DNA from: Streptomyces sp. STR69
GTDB lineage: Bacteria; Actinomycetota; Actinomycetes; Streptomycetales; Streptomycetaceae
DNA: 64,000 nucleotides
NCBI RefSeq assembly: GCF_024519455.1
Contig: NZ_JALJRY010000031.1
Location: 57,908 to 121,907, forward strand
Direction of reading: 5' to 3'
Part shown: positions 24,253-31,732 of the stretch, piece after piece
Numbering within the stretch: the stretch's first letter is position 1
Layout of the letters: each line of letters opens with the position of its first letter
Translations under genes and position numbers: made by a program
Notes under the pieces: model-generated
What the model saw: the letters and a program-made list of their open reading frames with translations, nothing else
The model's database searches: none
Told to the model about the DNA's origin: nothing

Positions 24253-24624
24253 CTACAGTGAGTCGATGAAGTTGGTGACGTTTGCGTCACTCCAGGTGAC
24301 TGTGGCGACGCCGGGTAGGGCCGTGCGATCATCCGTGTAGGCCCAGATCCCCCGGATCTTCTTCGCCTCCTCTTTTGCGCACTGAATCTCCCATTTCTGT
24401 CCGCTGGATTTCAGGGAGTTCTTGCTGACCAAGATGATGACACCGGCTGAGCGCTTGATTCGCGTGCGAACTCGATCCTTCCAGTTGTTGTCGTAAGGTT
24501 CCTTGACTGACATGTCGATGAATTCGAACGGTGCTCGCGGGTGCAGGGACTGGCCCTTCAGGAAATCTCGCTGCCGCTTGTCCTCGATGGCGAAAGCAAT
24601 GAACAGTACCTTCTTCTCTGCCAT
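24253..24624 (-). CDS. thsB: ThsB-like TIR-domain protein (DUF1863/MTH538 type)
   Basis: 123 residues, a single-domain protein. KKVLFIAFAIEDKRQRDFLK and PFEFIDMSVKEPYDNNWKDR, then SAGVIILVSKNSLKSSGQKW and Glu79 in KWEIQCAKEEAKKIRGIWAY, are the hallmarks of the ThsB-like TIR clade. In that clade the glutamate after the tryptophan is catalytic for NAD cleavage or cyclisation. ATG 24624 with AGGGAG upstream was chosen; the longer frame to 24708 has no start support. It is the first gene of a tight two-gene operon with the caspase-like peptidase. Third codon positions are clearly less G/C-rich than in flanking core genes, a sign of transfer. Confidence 0.85.
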   Translation of the reverse strand: MAEKKVLFIAFAIEDKRQRDFLKGQSLHPRAPFEFIDMSVKEPYDNNWKDRVRTRIKRSAGVIILVSKNSLKSSGQKWEIQCAKEEAKKIRGIWAYTDDRTALPGVATVTWSDANVTNFIDSL

Positions 24625-25018
24625 TCCGCTCCCTGGGTTGAATGTTCTCCACCACGCGCAAAGGATCTGCACGCGCGAGCAGTGGCATATTTGTCGCCGA
24701 GGTGTCAATGCTACTAGCGCGCGACCACGTCTGAACCCGGTTTGAGCGCACTGGCCGGTATCGACGAGCGAGGGTGGAAATCGCAGGCGGAGGCCACGGG
24801 TAGTGGGTGTTCATATTTAATGATCACGGTGCTCTGTCTGTGCCTGGAACTCTTGATTCAGTGGTGTGGAGTTCAAGTCCCACAGTGCCTGCCGGTGGCG
24901 CCGGCATGGGTGACATCGGTGTCATGCGGCAGAGACGGGCCAATGCGTGCCGGTCGGGTTCTGTGATGCCTGCCGGTTCAGCTTGTGATCACGGTGCGCC
25001 GCCTGATAGTTGGATCAC
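24625..25018. promoter_or_regulatory. Divergent region between the TIR/caspase operon and protein C
   Basis: 394 bp without a gene, with lower GC than the surroundings. A TTGACA-like -35 hexamer for the minus strand is at 24703-24708, but no good -10 follows at the usual spacing. TGATCACGGTGC occurs twice as a direct repeat, at 24821-24832 and 24986-24997. GTTCAAGTCCCAC near 24868 looks like a tRNA T-arm, but no tRNA can be folded around it. Confidence 0.45.
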
Positions 25019-26434
25019 ATGACGGGGGATCAGACCACAGTCTTCAGCGCGCCGCGACGACGTCAGCACAGGCTCCTGGGCTGGGCCATGCGCCTGGCCG
25101 GCAGCTTCTTGTCGGTTTTCGGTGCGCTGTGGTTCATCGCGGGCGTTTCCCGCACACGGACAATGTTTTCACCAGCACCACTGGGTGCCACCGAGCCTTT
25201 GTGGCAGCGGGTGTTGATCGTGGGAGCGGTCATCGCGGCCGGTGCCGTGTCGCTCCTCGGCGGCCGCAGACTCAGACGACGCGGGCGTCGGCACAGCGTT
25301 CCGGTATTGCGGACGATGGCGGACGCGAAGCGTGGGCCCTACGTGCTGTACCTCCGGCCCTTCACATCGGATGTGGAGCGGGCAGGCATGCCGCATGCCT
25401 TCAGCCGGTTCCGGAATGTGGGAGGGTCCCTCGTCGACACCAGCACCCGCACTTCCGAGGAGCGCATCTCCCGTGCCTTCGGTGGCCTGGCGCGGGTGAT
25501 CGCCGTCGGTCAGCCGGACGAAGCGCTGCCCCTGCTGGGAGCCGCGAAGCTGTATCTGCCTCTGAACGATTGGCAGCCGACGGTGGCTTCTCTCCTCGAC
25601 GACGCTCGAATGGTTCTCCTCTCCGCAGGCACTTCTGACGGAACTCTGTGGGAACTGAGGCAGTGTCTGCGGCGTCGCGCGCCACAGACACTGCTGATCG
25701 CGATCTATACGGACGAGGGCGAGTACGACGCGTTCCGGGAAAAGGCCGATCCGATCTTTCAGGAGGAGGCGGACGGGCTGCGGCACGGGCGCGGCGCGGA
25801 CTGGCACCCGGCACGGTTGCCCGCCTGCCCACCCCTCAGTGACCCGGACCGCGTCAAATGGCTGCCGTTGCCTCGTGGATACATCCGCTTCGACGAGGAG
25901 TGGACCCCTCATTTGATCTGGCTCGACCCGACTTCCGTCCGAGGATGGACGGAGGAAGGGCGCCATCGCAGGCTGAACCGCGAGCAATTGGCGCCCTTCA
26001 TGGAAGCCGTGTTCCAAGGACTGTGGGATGTGGAGGACGCGGCGGATCAGGCCGACGTCGGCCGGTGTGCGACGGTCGCCGGCTTGGAGTCGGCAGTGCG
26101 CGCGGCACGGTCCGATGGCGCGGAAGGCCATACTCGGCTCAGCCTTCTGATGTCGGGAACAGGTCGTTTCCTCGGTGTCGGAGAAGAAGAGGACGCCGAT
26201 GCAAGGCAATTGATCGCTCACGCCGGCGGCCGGTCGCCCTTCACCATCCCTCTGCCGTTGCAGATGGTGGAGGAAATACTGCGCGAAAGGAGGGCCAGGG
26301 GCGCCGTGGACGCGGATACGCTCCAAGTGGAGTTCAGTCCTGGAGGACGGATTCGCGGGGTGTGTCACCACTCTGCGGGGCAGCAGGCCGAGGAGCTCCC
26401 TGTCCCGGCGGACGAGAGCAGAACGGGCCACTGA
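25019..26434 (+). CDS. Membrane-anchored TIR-like protein C (LxLRxF / WE family)
   Basis: 471 residues. Two N-terminal helices (about 20-40 and 58-77, MRLAGSFLSVFGALWFIAG and VLIVGAVIAAGAVSLLGG) precede the domain. That domain runs from YVLYLRPFTSDVERAG (LYLRPF 110-115) through RVIAVGQPDEALPLLGAAKL and DWQPTVASLLDDARMVLLSA to GTSDGTLWELRQCLRRRAPQ (Glu212). The C-terminal 230 residues are specific to this protein and not recognised. ATG 25019; TTG at 25010 is an alternative. It is divergent from the TIR/caspase operon. It shares the domain with the proteins at 19288 and 20302, making three copies in 7 kb. Confidence 0.62.
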   Translation: MTGDQTTVFSAPRRRQHRLLGWAMRLAGSFLSVFGALWFIAGVSRTRTMFSPAPLGATEPLWQRVLIVGAVIAAGAVSLLGGRRLRRRGRRHSVPVLRTMADAKRGPYVLYLRPFTSDVERAGMPHAFSRFRNVGGSLVDTSTRTSEERISRAFGGLARVIAVGQPDEALPLLGAAKLYLPLNDWQPTVASLLDDARMVLLSAGTSDGTLWELRQCLRRRAPQTLLIAIYTDEGEYDAFREKADPIFQEEADGLRHGRGADWHPARLPACPPLSDPDRVKWLPLPRGYIRFDEEWTPHLIWLDPTSVRGWTEEGRHRRLNREQLAPFMEAVFQGLWDVEDAADQADVGRCATVAGLESAVRAARSDGAEGHTRLSLLMSGTGRFLGVGEEEDADARQLIAHAGGRSPFTIPLPLQMVEEILRERRARGAVDADTLQVEFSPGGRIRGVCHHSAGQQAEELPVPADESRTGH

Positions 26435-26499
26435 TGATCCCCTCGTCCTTCCAGTGACAGCCGCGGCGAATCCCGTTCCGGGTAGGTAGGTTGGGGCGG

Positions 26500-27066
26500 G
26501 TGTCGACGCCACCTGTGATCCTGTTGCTGTCGGGCAGCCTGCGGGCCGGTTCCTCCAACGAGGCCCTGCTGCGCACTGCGCACGCCGTGGCGCCGGACGC
26601 GCGGGTGGGTGCCGTACGGTACGACGGTCTCGCGGGGCTTCCGCACTTCAACCCCGATGACGACACAGACCCGTTGCCGGCGTCGGTGGCCGAGCTGCGG
26701 GCGGCGATCGACCGGGCGGCCGGGGTCCTGATCTGCACGCCGGAGTACGCGGGCACCCTGCCGGGTTCGTTCAAGAATCTGCTCGACTGGACGGTCGGCG
26801 GCACCGAGATCTGTGACAAGCCGGTGGCCTGGGTCAACGCGGCCGCCCCGGGGCGCGGCGCGGGTGCGGAAGCCACGTTGCGGACGGTCCTCGGCTACAC
26901 GGGTGCCGCCGTCGTGGAGCCGGCCTGTGTGAGGATCCCGGTGGACCGGGGGATGCTCGGCACGGACGGGCTCATCGCCGACCTCGTGGTACGTCGGCAA
27001 CTCGGGGAGGCACTACGGCTGTTGGCGGCGGCCGGGACACGGGCCGAGGGGACCGACCGGGCGTGA
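26500..27066 (+). CDS. NADPH-dependent FMN reductase family protein
   Basis: 188 residues, flavodoxin-like fold. LLLSGSLRAGSSNEALLRTA is the FMN phosphate-binding loop, LPHFNPDDD the substrate loop, and LICTPEYAGTLPGSFKNLLD the conserved second FMN motif of the NADPH-dependent FMN reductase/azoreductase family. It would reduce FMN or quinone-like compounds with NAD(P)H. GTG 26500. It stands alone, 66 bp behind the island protein C, and looks like the return to chromosomal core genes. Confidence 0.88.
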   Translation: MSTPPVILLLSGSLRAGSSNEALLRTAHAVAPDARVGAVRYDGLAGLPHFNPDDDTDPLPASVAELRAAIDRAAGVLICTPEYAGTLPGSFKNLLDWTVGGTEICDKPVAWVNAAAPGRGAGAEATLRTVLGYTGAAVVEPACVRIPVDRGMLGTDGLIADLVVRRQLGEALRLLAAAGTRAEGTDRA

Positions 27067-27208
27067 CCGTGTCGCACGTGCTGAACCTGTGGCGTCAACA
27101 GCTGGGCGAGGCACCGGAGTTCATCTGGCGACACAGCGAACTCCAGGTACTGATTCTCAGCGGCGCAACCAGATCCTGGACAGCCCGTAGATCGCTTGGT
27201 ACGGCCAG

Positions 27209-28384
27209 TCAAGCGGCGTGGATCGTCCGCCCCCGGTGCAGTCGGCCGGGAACGCCGGTGAACTCCAGGTCCAGGCCGAGGCCGTCGCGTTCGGCGTGGA
27301 GGTGCAGGTGGGGTTCGGTGGTGTTGCCGGAGTTCCCCACCTCGCCGAGGAGTTGGCCCGCGCGGACGGTGTCGCCCCGGGTCACGGTCACCGAACCGGG
27401 GCGCAGATGCCCGAGTTTGACGATCTCGCGGCCGGTGTCGACGAAGACGTGGTTGCCGTACGGCGGTTGGTAGCTGATCGCGCCGGGCTGCTGGTCCCGG
27501 ACGGTGTCGGCGGCGGAGATCACGCGGCCGTCGCAGGGGGAGTGGACCCGGCGGCCGTACGCGGCGTAGGCGGCGAGGTCGTGGCCCTGCCGGGTGCGGG
27601 TGCCGAGGGGGCCGAGGGCCACCAGGTCGACGGCACCGCGCTGTTCGGGCACCGGCGCGTGGTGGTTGAGCAGGCGTCCGCCGCCCTGGACGACGTACCA
27701 GGTGCCCTCCAGCGGGAACCGCAGCGGTCGCGACAGCGGCGCGCGCCAGCGGTGCCGGCGCGCGGCGGCGACCAGCCACAGGGATCCGGCGAGGAGTGCG
27801 AGGCCGCCGGCGAGGCGCGGTGCGCCATGGCCGTTCGGCAGGCCGGGCAGCCGCCACGCGGAGGCGAGGGCCGCCACGGCACCGGCCTCGACCGTACGGC
27901 GCAGCGGGCGGGGCTGCCGCGCCGGTGCGCCGTAGCCTTCGACGATCACGTAGAAGGCCGCCAGGACTGCCATGTCACCGAGCCAGGCGGTGCGGTCGGC
28001 GGCCGTCCAGACGGTCAGGATGTTCCAGAGGGTGACCACGATCAGATACGTCGCCCAGGTCACCGGAGCGGGCGGGCGCGGGCGACGCCGTGGCGGTGTG
28101 TAGCGGGCGTCCTCGATGCGCAGCGCGCCGAGTTCCCCGCCCGGCGCGGCCTGGGCCCACGCGCGTACCCGGCCCCGGCTGCCGGACACGATCAGTCCGT
28201 CGGGGCTGTCCGTCACCGTGTCGAGTTCTCCGACGCGGGCGAGCGTGCCGCGGACGATCCGCTGAAGGGTGTCCGCGCCGACCGCCTCCGTCACCCTCGG
28301 CGCGAGCCGCGGCCAGTCGTCCGGATCCGCCGTGAGGAAGAGCCGCAGGGCACGGGCCTCCACCGACTGCGGCGGCTCGGACAT
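27209..28384 (-). CDS. Membrane protein with C-terminal M23 (LytM) peptidase domain
   Basis: 391 residues. A cytoplasmic-looking N-terminal half (1-105) with an Arg/Pro-rich border is followed by four hydrophobic segments (about 108-215). The M23 domain runs from about 245: LNHHAPVPEQRGAVDLVALG gives the first His and Asp zinc ligands, HSPCDGRVISA and YGNHVFVDTG continue the fold, and PHLHLHAE holds the last zinc histidines. The motif is complete, so it is probably an active peptidoglycan endopeptidase. ATG 28384 with AGGGAG upstream. It is transcribed alone. Confidence 0.85.
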   Translation of the reverse strand: MSEPPQSVEARALRLFLTADPDDWPRLAPRVTEAVGADTLQRIVRGTLARVGELDTVTDSPDGLIVSGSRGRVRAWAQAAPGGELGALRIEDARYTPPRRRPRPPAPVTWATYLIVVTLWNILTVWTAADRTAWLGDMAVLAAFYVIVEGYGAPARQPRPLRRTVEAGAVAALASAWRLPGLPNGHGAPRLAGGLALLAGSLWLVAAARRHRWRAPLSRPLRFPLEGTWYVVQGGGRLLNHHAPVPEQRGAVDLVALGPLGTRTRQGHDLAAYAAYGRRVHSPCDGRVISAADTVRDQQPGAISYQPPYGNHVFVDTGREIVKLGHLRPGSVTVTRGDTVRAGQLLGEVGNSGNTTEPHLHLHAERDGLGLDLEFTGVPGRLHRGRTIHAA

Positions 28385-28551
28385 GATCGTGGGCTCCCTT
28401 GCGGAGAGGAGGGGGGAACCGGCCGGGCGTCCGGCGCCGGACGTCCGACCGGCGCCGGTTTCTGTCGTGCAGCGATCACATCATCGCCGCCCGGCCGGGC
28501 ATACGGCGGGCCCCAACGCCCGCCGGGCGCCGCTCTGTTGTCGTCCCCGGG

Positions 28552-29319
28552 TCAGTCCGCCGCAGGCTTGGTCGCGCGGACGACGGCCGAGTGCATGCCG
28601 TCCGCGACGGGGTGTGTCGGGGTGATCTCGACCCCGGTGAAGCCGGCCGCTTCGAGGCCGGCCCGGTACTCGGCGAAGGACAGCGCGCCCGCGATGCAGC
28701 CGACGTAGTCACCGCGCTCCGCGCGCTGTCCGGGGGTGAGCGTGTCGTCGGCGACGATGTCCGAGACGCCGATACGGCCGCCCGGCCGCAGGACGCGGAA
28801 GGTCTCGGCGAAGACGGCGGGCTTGTCGACGGACAGGTTGATCACGCAGTTGGAGATGACCACGTCGATCGTGTTCGCGGGCAGCGGGACGGCCTCGATG
28901 GTGCCCTTGAGGAACTCCACGTTGGTGGCTCCCGTCCGCTCCGCGTTGCCGATGGCGAGGGCGAGCATCTCCTCCGTCATGTCCAGCCCGTACGCCTTGC
29001 CGGTCGGGCCGACGCGGCGGGCGGACAGCAGGACGTCGATGCCGCCGCCGGAACCGAGGTCCAGGACGCGTTCGCCCTCGCGGAGTTCGGCTACGGCGGT
29101 GGGGTTGCCGCAGCCGAGGGAGGCGGCGACCGCTGCGGCGGGGAGGGCGTCCCGGTCGGCGGTGGGGTAGAGGGCGGAGCCGAAGTTGTCGTCGATCTCG
29201 ACGGGGGCGGGGCCGCAGCAGGCCGTGCCGCCTTCGGTGACCTTCAGGGCAGAGGCCGCGTACCGCTTGCGGACGGTTTCGCGCAGGTCGGTGGAGTCTT
29301 CGGTCGTCGTGTCGCTCAT
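28552..29319 (-). CDS. arsM: Arsenite S-adenosylmethionine methyltransferase
   Basis: 255 residues. Class I methyltransferase with SAM motif ERVLDLGSGGGIDVLLSARR. Arsenic-binding cysteines are in GGTACCGPAP, AASLGCGNPT, VISNCVINLS and YVGCIAGALS, the ArsM pattern. It methylates arsenite to volatile or less retained species. ATG 29319 follows GGGAGCG. It is divergent from arsR with a 129-bp promoter region, so both are probably repressed by ArsR. Confidence 0.92.
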   Translation of the reverse strand: MSDTTTEDSTDLRETVRKRYAASALKVTEGGTACCGPAPVEIDDNFGSALYPTADRDALPAAAVAASLGCGNPTAVAELREGERVLDLGSGGGIDVLLSARRVGPTGKAYGLDMTEEMLALAIGNAERTGATNVEFLKGTIEAVPLPANTIDVVISNCVINLSVDKPAVFAETFRVLRPGGRIGVSDIVADDTLTPGQRAERGDYVGCIAGALSFAEYRAGLEAAGFTGVEITPTHPVADGMHSAVVRATKPAAD

Positions 29320-29448
29320 CGGATCGCTCCCAGGTGAGGTAGCTCGGGTGGGATGGAGTGGGGCGGGTTGGGATGGGGTGGGCCAGCTTGTATTGATGTT
29401 CGTTGATGCAAGCTTGCGCCTTGTATCGAAAGACGTCAACATAGAGGC
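29320..29448. promoter_or_regulatory. arsM-arsR divergent operator region
   Basis: An AT-rich stretch (about 29388-29440) holds two CTTGTAT words, TTGATGTTCGTTGATG direct repeats, and the palindrome GCAAGCTTGC (29407-29416). This is the expected place for ArsR sites controlling both directions. Confidence 0.6.
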
Positions 29449-29832
29449 ATGTCGAAACAAGAGCTCGGGGTCCTCGAAGTGATCGGTCAGGACGCCGCGT
29501 GCTGCCCGGGCCTGGCTTCCGCGCCGCTGGACGACGAGCGCGCCGCGGAACTGGCCAGGGTGTTCAAGGCGTTGGGCGATCCCGTGCGGCTGCGCCTGCT
29601 GTCGATGATCGCCTCGCGGGAGGGCGGCGAGGTCTGCGTGTGCGAGATGACGCCGGCCTTCGACCTGTCGCAGCCGACGATCTCCCACCACCTCAAACTG
29701 CTGCGGCAGGCCGGTCTGATCGACTGCGAACGCCGTGGGACGTGGGTGTACTACTGGGCGCTGCCCGGAGTCCTGGACCGGCTCGCCGCGTTTCTGACGA
29801 CGGCGCGGACCGCGGAAGGCACGCAGGCGTGA
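29449..29832 (+). CDS. arsR: ArsR-family arsenical repressor
   Basis: 127 residues. Winged helix with RVFKALGDPVRLRLLSMIAS and the recognition helix LSQPTISHHLKLLRQAGLI. The metal-sensing ELCVCDL-like motif reads EVCVCEMTPAFDLS, with additional cysteines in QDAACCPGLA that may complete the As(III) site. It releases DNA on binding arsenite or antimonite. GTG of the next gene overlaps its stop by 4 bp. Confidence 0.93.
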   Translation: MSKQELGVLEVIGQDAACCPGLASAPLDDERAAELARVFKALGDPVRLRLLSMIASREGGEVCVCEMTPAFDLSQPTISHHLKLLRQAGLIDCERRGTWVYYWALPGVLDRLAAFLTTARTAEGTQA

Positions 29833-30572
29833 CCGCGTCCCTCGGCCGCCGTGTCGCCGCCGAGGCGATCGGGACCGGCCTGCTGGTGACGGTGGTCGTG
29901 GGCTCCGGCATCCAGGCGACCGAACTCTCGCACGACGTCGGCGTACAACTGCTGGCCAACTCGCTCGCCACGGTCCTCGGCCTGGGCGTACTGATCACGC
30001 TGCTCGGGCCGGTCTCCGGCGCGCACTTCAACCCCGTCGTCACCCTGGCCACCTGGGTCGTCGGCCGTCGCGACGGCACCGGGCCGGGGCTGCGGGAAGT
30101 CGCCGCGTACGTCCCCGCGCAGGTCGGCGGTGCGATCGCGGGCGCGGTGCTGGCGGACGCCATGTTCGCCGAGCCGTTGGTGCGGTTCTCCCGCCACGAC
30201 CGGTTCGCCGGCCATCTGTGGCTGGGGGAGGTCGTCGCCACGGGTGGGCTGATCCTGCTCGTCCTCGGACTGGAGCGGGTCGGCCGCGCCTCCGTCGCCC
30301 CGGCGGCCGTGGCCTCCTACATCGGGGCCGCCTACTGGTTCACCTCCTCGACCTCCTTCGCGAACCCCGCCGTCACCGTCGGCCGCGCCTTCACCGACAC
30401 CTTCGCCGGGATCGCGCCCGGCTCCGTCGTACCGTTCGTCGGGGCGCAACTGCTGGGCGCCGTGGCCGGGTTGGCCGCGGTGGCCGTCGTATGCGGAAGC
30501 CCGGCCCGCACGGCGGAGGCCGTAGTCCCCTACGGCGGCCCCGACCCCGAACCCGAACCCGCCCCCTCCTGA
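29829..30572 (+). CDS. aqpS: MIP-family channel, arsenic-linked aquaglyceroporin
   Basis: 247 residues, six transmembrane helices with the two half-helix signatures HFNPVVTLATW and FANPAVTVGRA, so both NPA/NPV constriction motifs are present. In ars operons such a channel lets trivalent arsenic leave down its gradient after reduction of arsenate, replacing ArsB or Acr3 pumps, neither of which is present here. GTG 29829 overlaps the arsR stop, indicating coupling. The C-terminus ends in acidic Pro/Glu repeats (PDPEPEPAP). Confidence 0.85.
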   Translation: MTASLGRRVAAEAIGTGLLVTVVVGSGIQATELSHDVGVQLLANSLATVLGLGVLITLLGPVSGAHFNPVVTLATWVVGRRDGTGPGLREVAAYVPAQVGGAIAGAVLADAMFAEPLVRFSRHDRFAGHLWLGEVVATGGLILLVLGLERVGRASVAPAAVASYIGAAYWFTSSTSFANPAVTVGRAFTDTFAGIAPGSVVPFVGAQLLGAVAGLAAVAVVCGSPARTAEAVVPYGGPDPEPEPAPS

Positions 30573-30593
30573 CCGACCGCAAGGACACCCGCC

Positions 30594-31016
30594 ATGCCCC
30601 CGAGTTCCGCCGCTCCCCGTCCGTCCGTGCTGTTCGTCTGTGTCCACAACGCAGGCCGTTCCCAGATGGGTGCCGCCTTCCTCACCCACCTCGCCGGTGA
30701 CCGGGTCGAGGTCCGGTCGGCGGGCTCGGCTCCCGCCGACACGGTCAACCCGGCGGTGGTGGCGGCCATGGCGGAGGTGGGGATCGATGTCTCCGCCGAG
30801 ACGCCGAAGGTGCTCACCGTCGAGGCCGTACGGTCCTCGGACGTCGTGATCACGATGGGCTGCGGGGACACCTGCCCGGTCTTCCCGGGCAAGCGGTACC
30901 TGGACTGGCAGCTCGACGATCCGGCGGGCCAGGGCGTGGACGCCGTCCGGCCCGTCCGCGAGGAGATCGAGCGCCGGGTACGCGGTCTGCTGGCCGAACT
31001 CGGAATCGCCGCATGA
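30594..31016 (+). CDS. arsC: Arsenate reductase, low-molecular-weight phosphatase fold
   Basis: 140 residues. The P-loop VCVHNAGRSQ holds Cys16 and Arg22. The redox cysteines Cys90 and Cys94 are in MGCGDTCPVFPG, the thioredoxin-linked ArsC arrangement with a three-cysteine relay. DWQLDDPAGQ gives the general acid Asp. It reduces arsenate to arsenite for exit through the channel encoded upstream or methylation by ArsM. ATG 30594; the stop overlaps the Nudix gene by 4 bp. Confidence 0.92.
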   Translation: MPPSSAAPRPSVLFVCVHNAGRSQMGAAFLTHLAGDRVEVRSAGSAPADTVNPAVVAAMAEVGIDVSAETPKVLTVEAVRSSDVVITMGCGDTCPVFPGKRYLDWQLDDPAGQGVDAVRPVREEIERRVRGLLAELGIAA

Positions 31017-31489
31017 CCCTTCTCGTCGCCGCCGTCATCGTCCACGACAGGGCCGAGGACCGGGTCGTCCTCATCCAGCGGGGTGAGCAGGCCAAGTTCG
31101 GCCGTGGCATGTGGGACCTCCCCGTCGGCAAGAACGAACCCGGCGAGCCCATCACCGAGACCGCGGTCCGCGAGCTGTACGAGGAGACCGGGATCGTCGT
31201 GGCGGCGGAGTCCCTGAAGGTCGTGCACCTCATCCATGCCACCGACGGAGCGGACGCACCGTACGGCTTCCTCACCGTGGTCTTCGCCGCCGACAAGTGG
31301 TCCGGCGCCCCCGAGAACCGCGAGCCCCTCAAGCACGCGCAGGTCCGATGGACCCAAGTCGACGCCGTACCGGAGGAGTTCGTACGAGGAAACGGACAGG
31401 CCCTACGGCAGTACCTGGACGGAGTCGAAGCGCGGGTGTCCCCGTACGGGTGGGAGCAGGCGGCGCCCCGCGTTACCCCTCAGGTGTGA
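31013..31489 (+). CDS. Nudix hydrolase
   Basis: 158 residues. The Nudix box GKNEPGEPITETAVRELYEE followed by TGI fits GX5EX7REUXEEXGU, so Mg-dependent pyrophosphohydrolase activity on a nucleoside diphosphate derivative is expected. The substrate cannot be read. The ATGA overlap with arsC makes it the last gene of the arsenic operon, an unusual companion. It may be a passenger or act in damage clean-up. Confidence 0.9.
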   Translation: MTLLVAAVIVHDRAEDRVVLIQRGEQAKFGRGMWDLPVGKNEPGEPITETAVRELYEETGIVVAAESLKVVHLIHATDGADAPYGFLTVVFAADKWSGAPENREPLKHAQVRWTQVDAVPEEFVRGNGQALRQYLDGVEARVSPYGWEQAAPRVTPQV

Positions 31490-31732
31490 ACCAGACCGGC
31501 TCCGCCGTGGCCGAAACCGGTCTCCGGGTCCCCGTTACGGGCACCGGACTCGCGGTGTGGAGAGGTGTCTCGTGCTGTGAGTCCGGGACAGCTCGGACCC
31601 GTCAGGTGGCGTGTTTCGGTCACATGTGGATATTCCCGCAACATATACAGTTCGACGCCCAGTTGGGATGGCCACGGGACGAACAGGGTGAATCCCATCG
31701 CCATTACCCCACCCCAGAAGGGCACTTGCCGC

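Noticed and set aside
24850..24900. tRNA-like T-arm sequence GTTCAAGTCCCAC, possible tRNA fragment or attachment site
   Set aside because: No acceptor, D-arm or anticodon arm can be paired around it, the T-stem itself is poor, and no second copy flanks the island.
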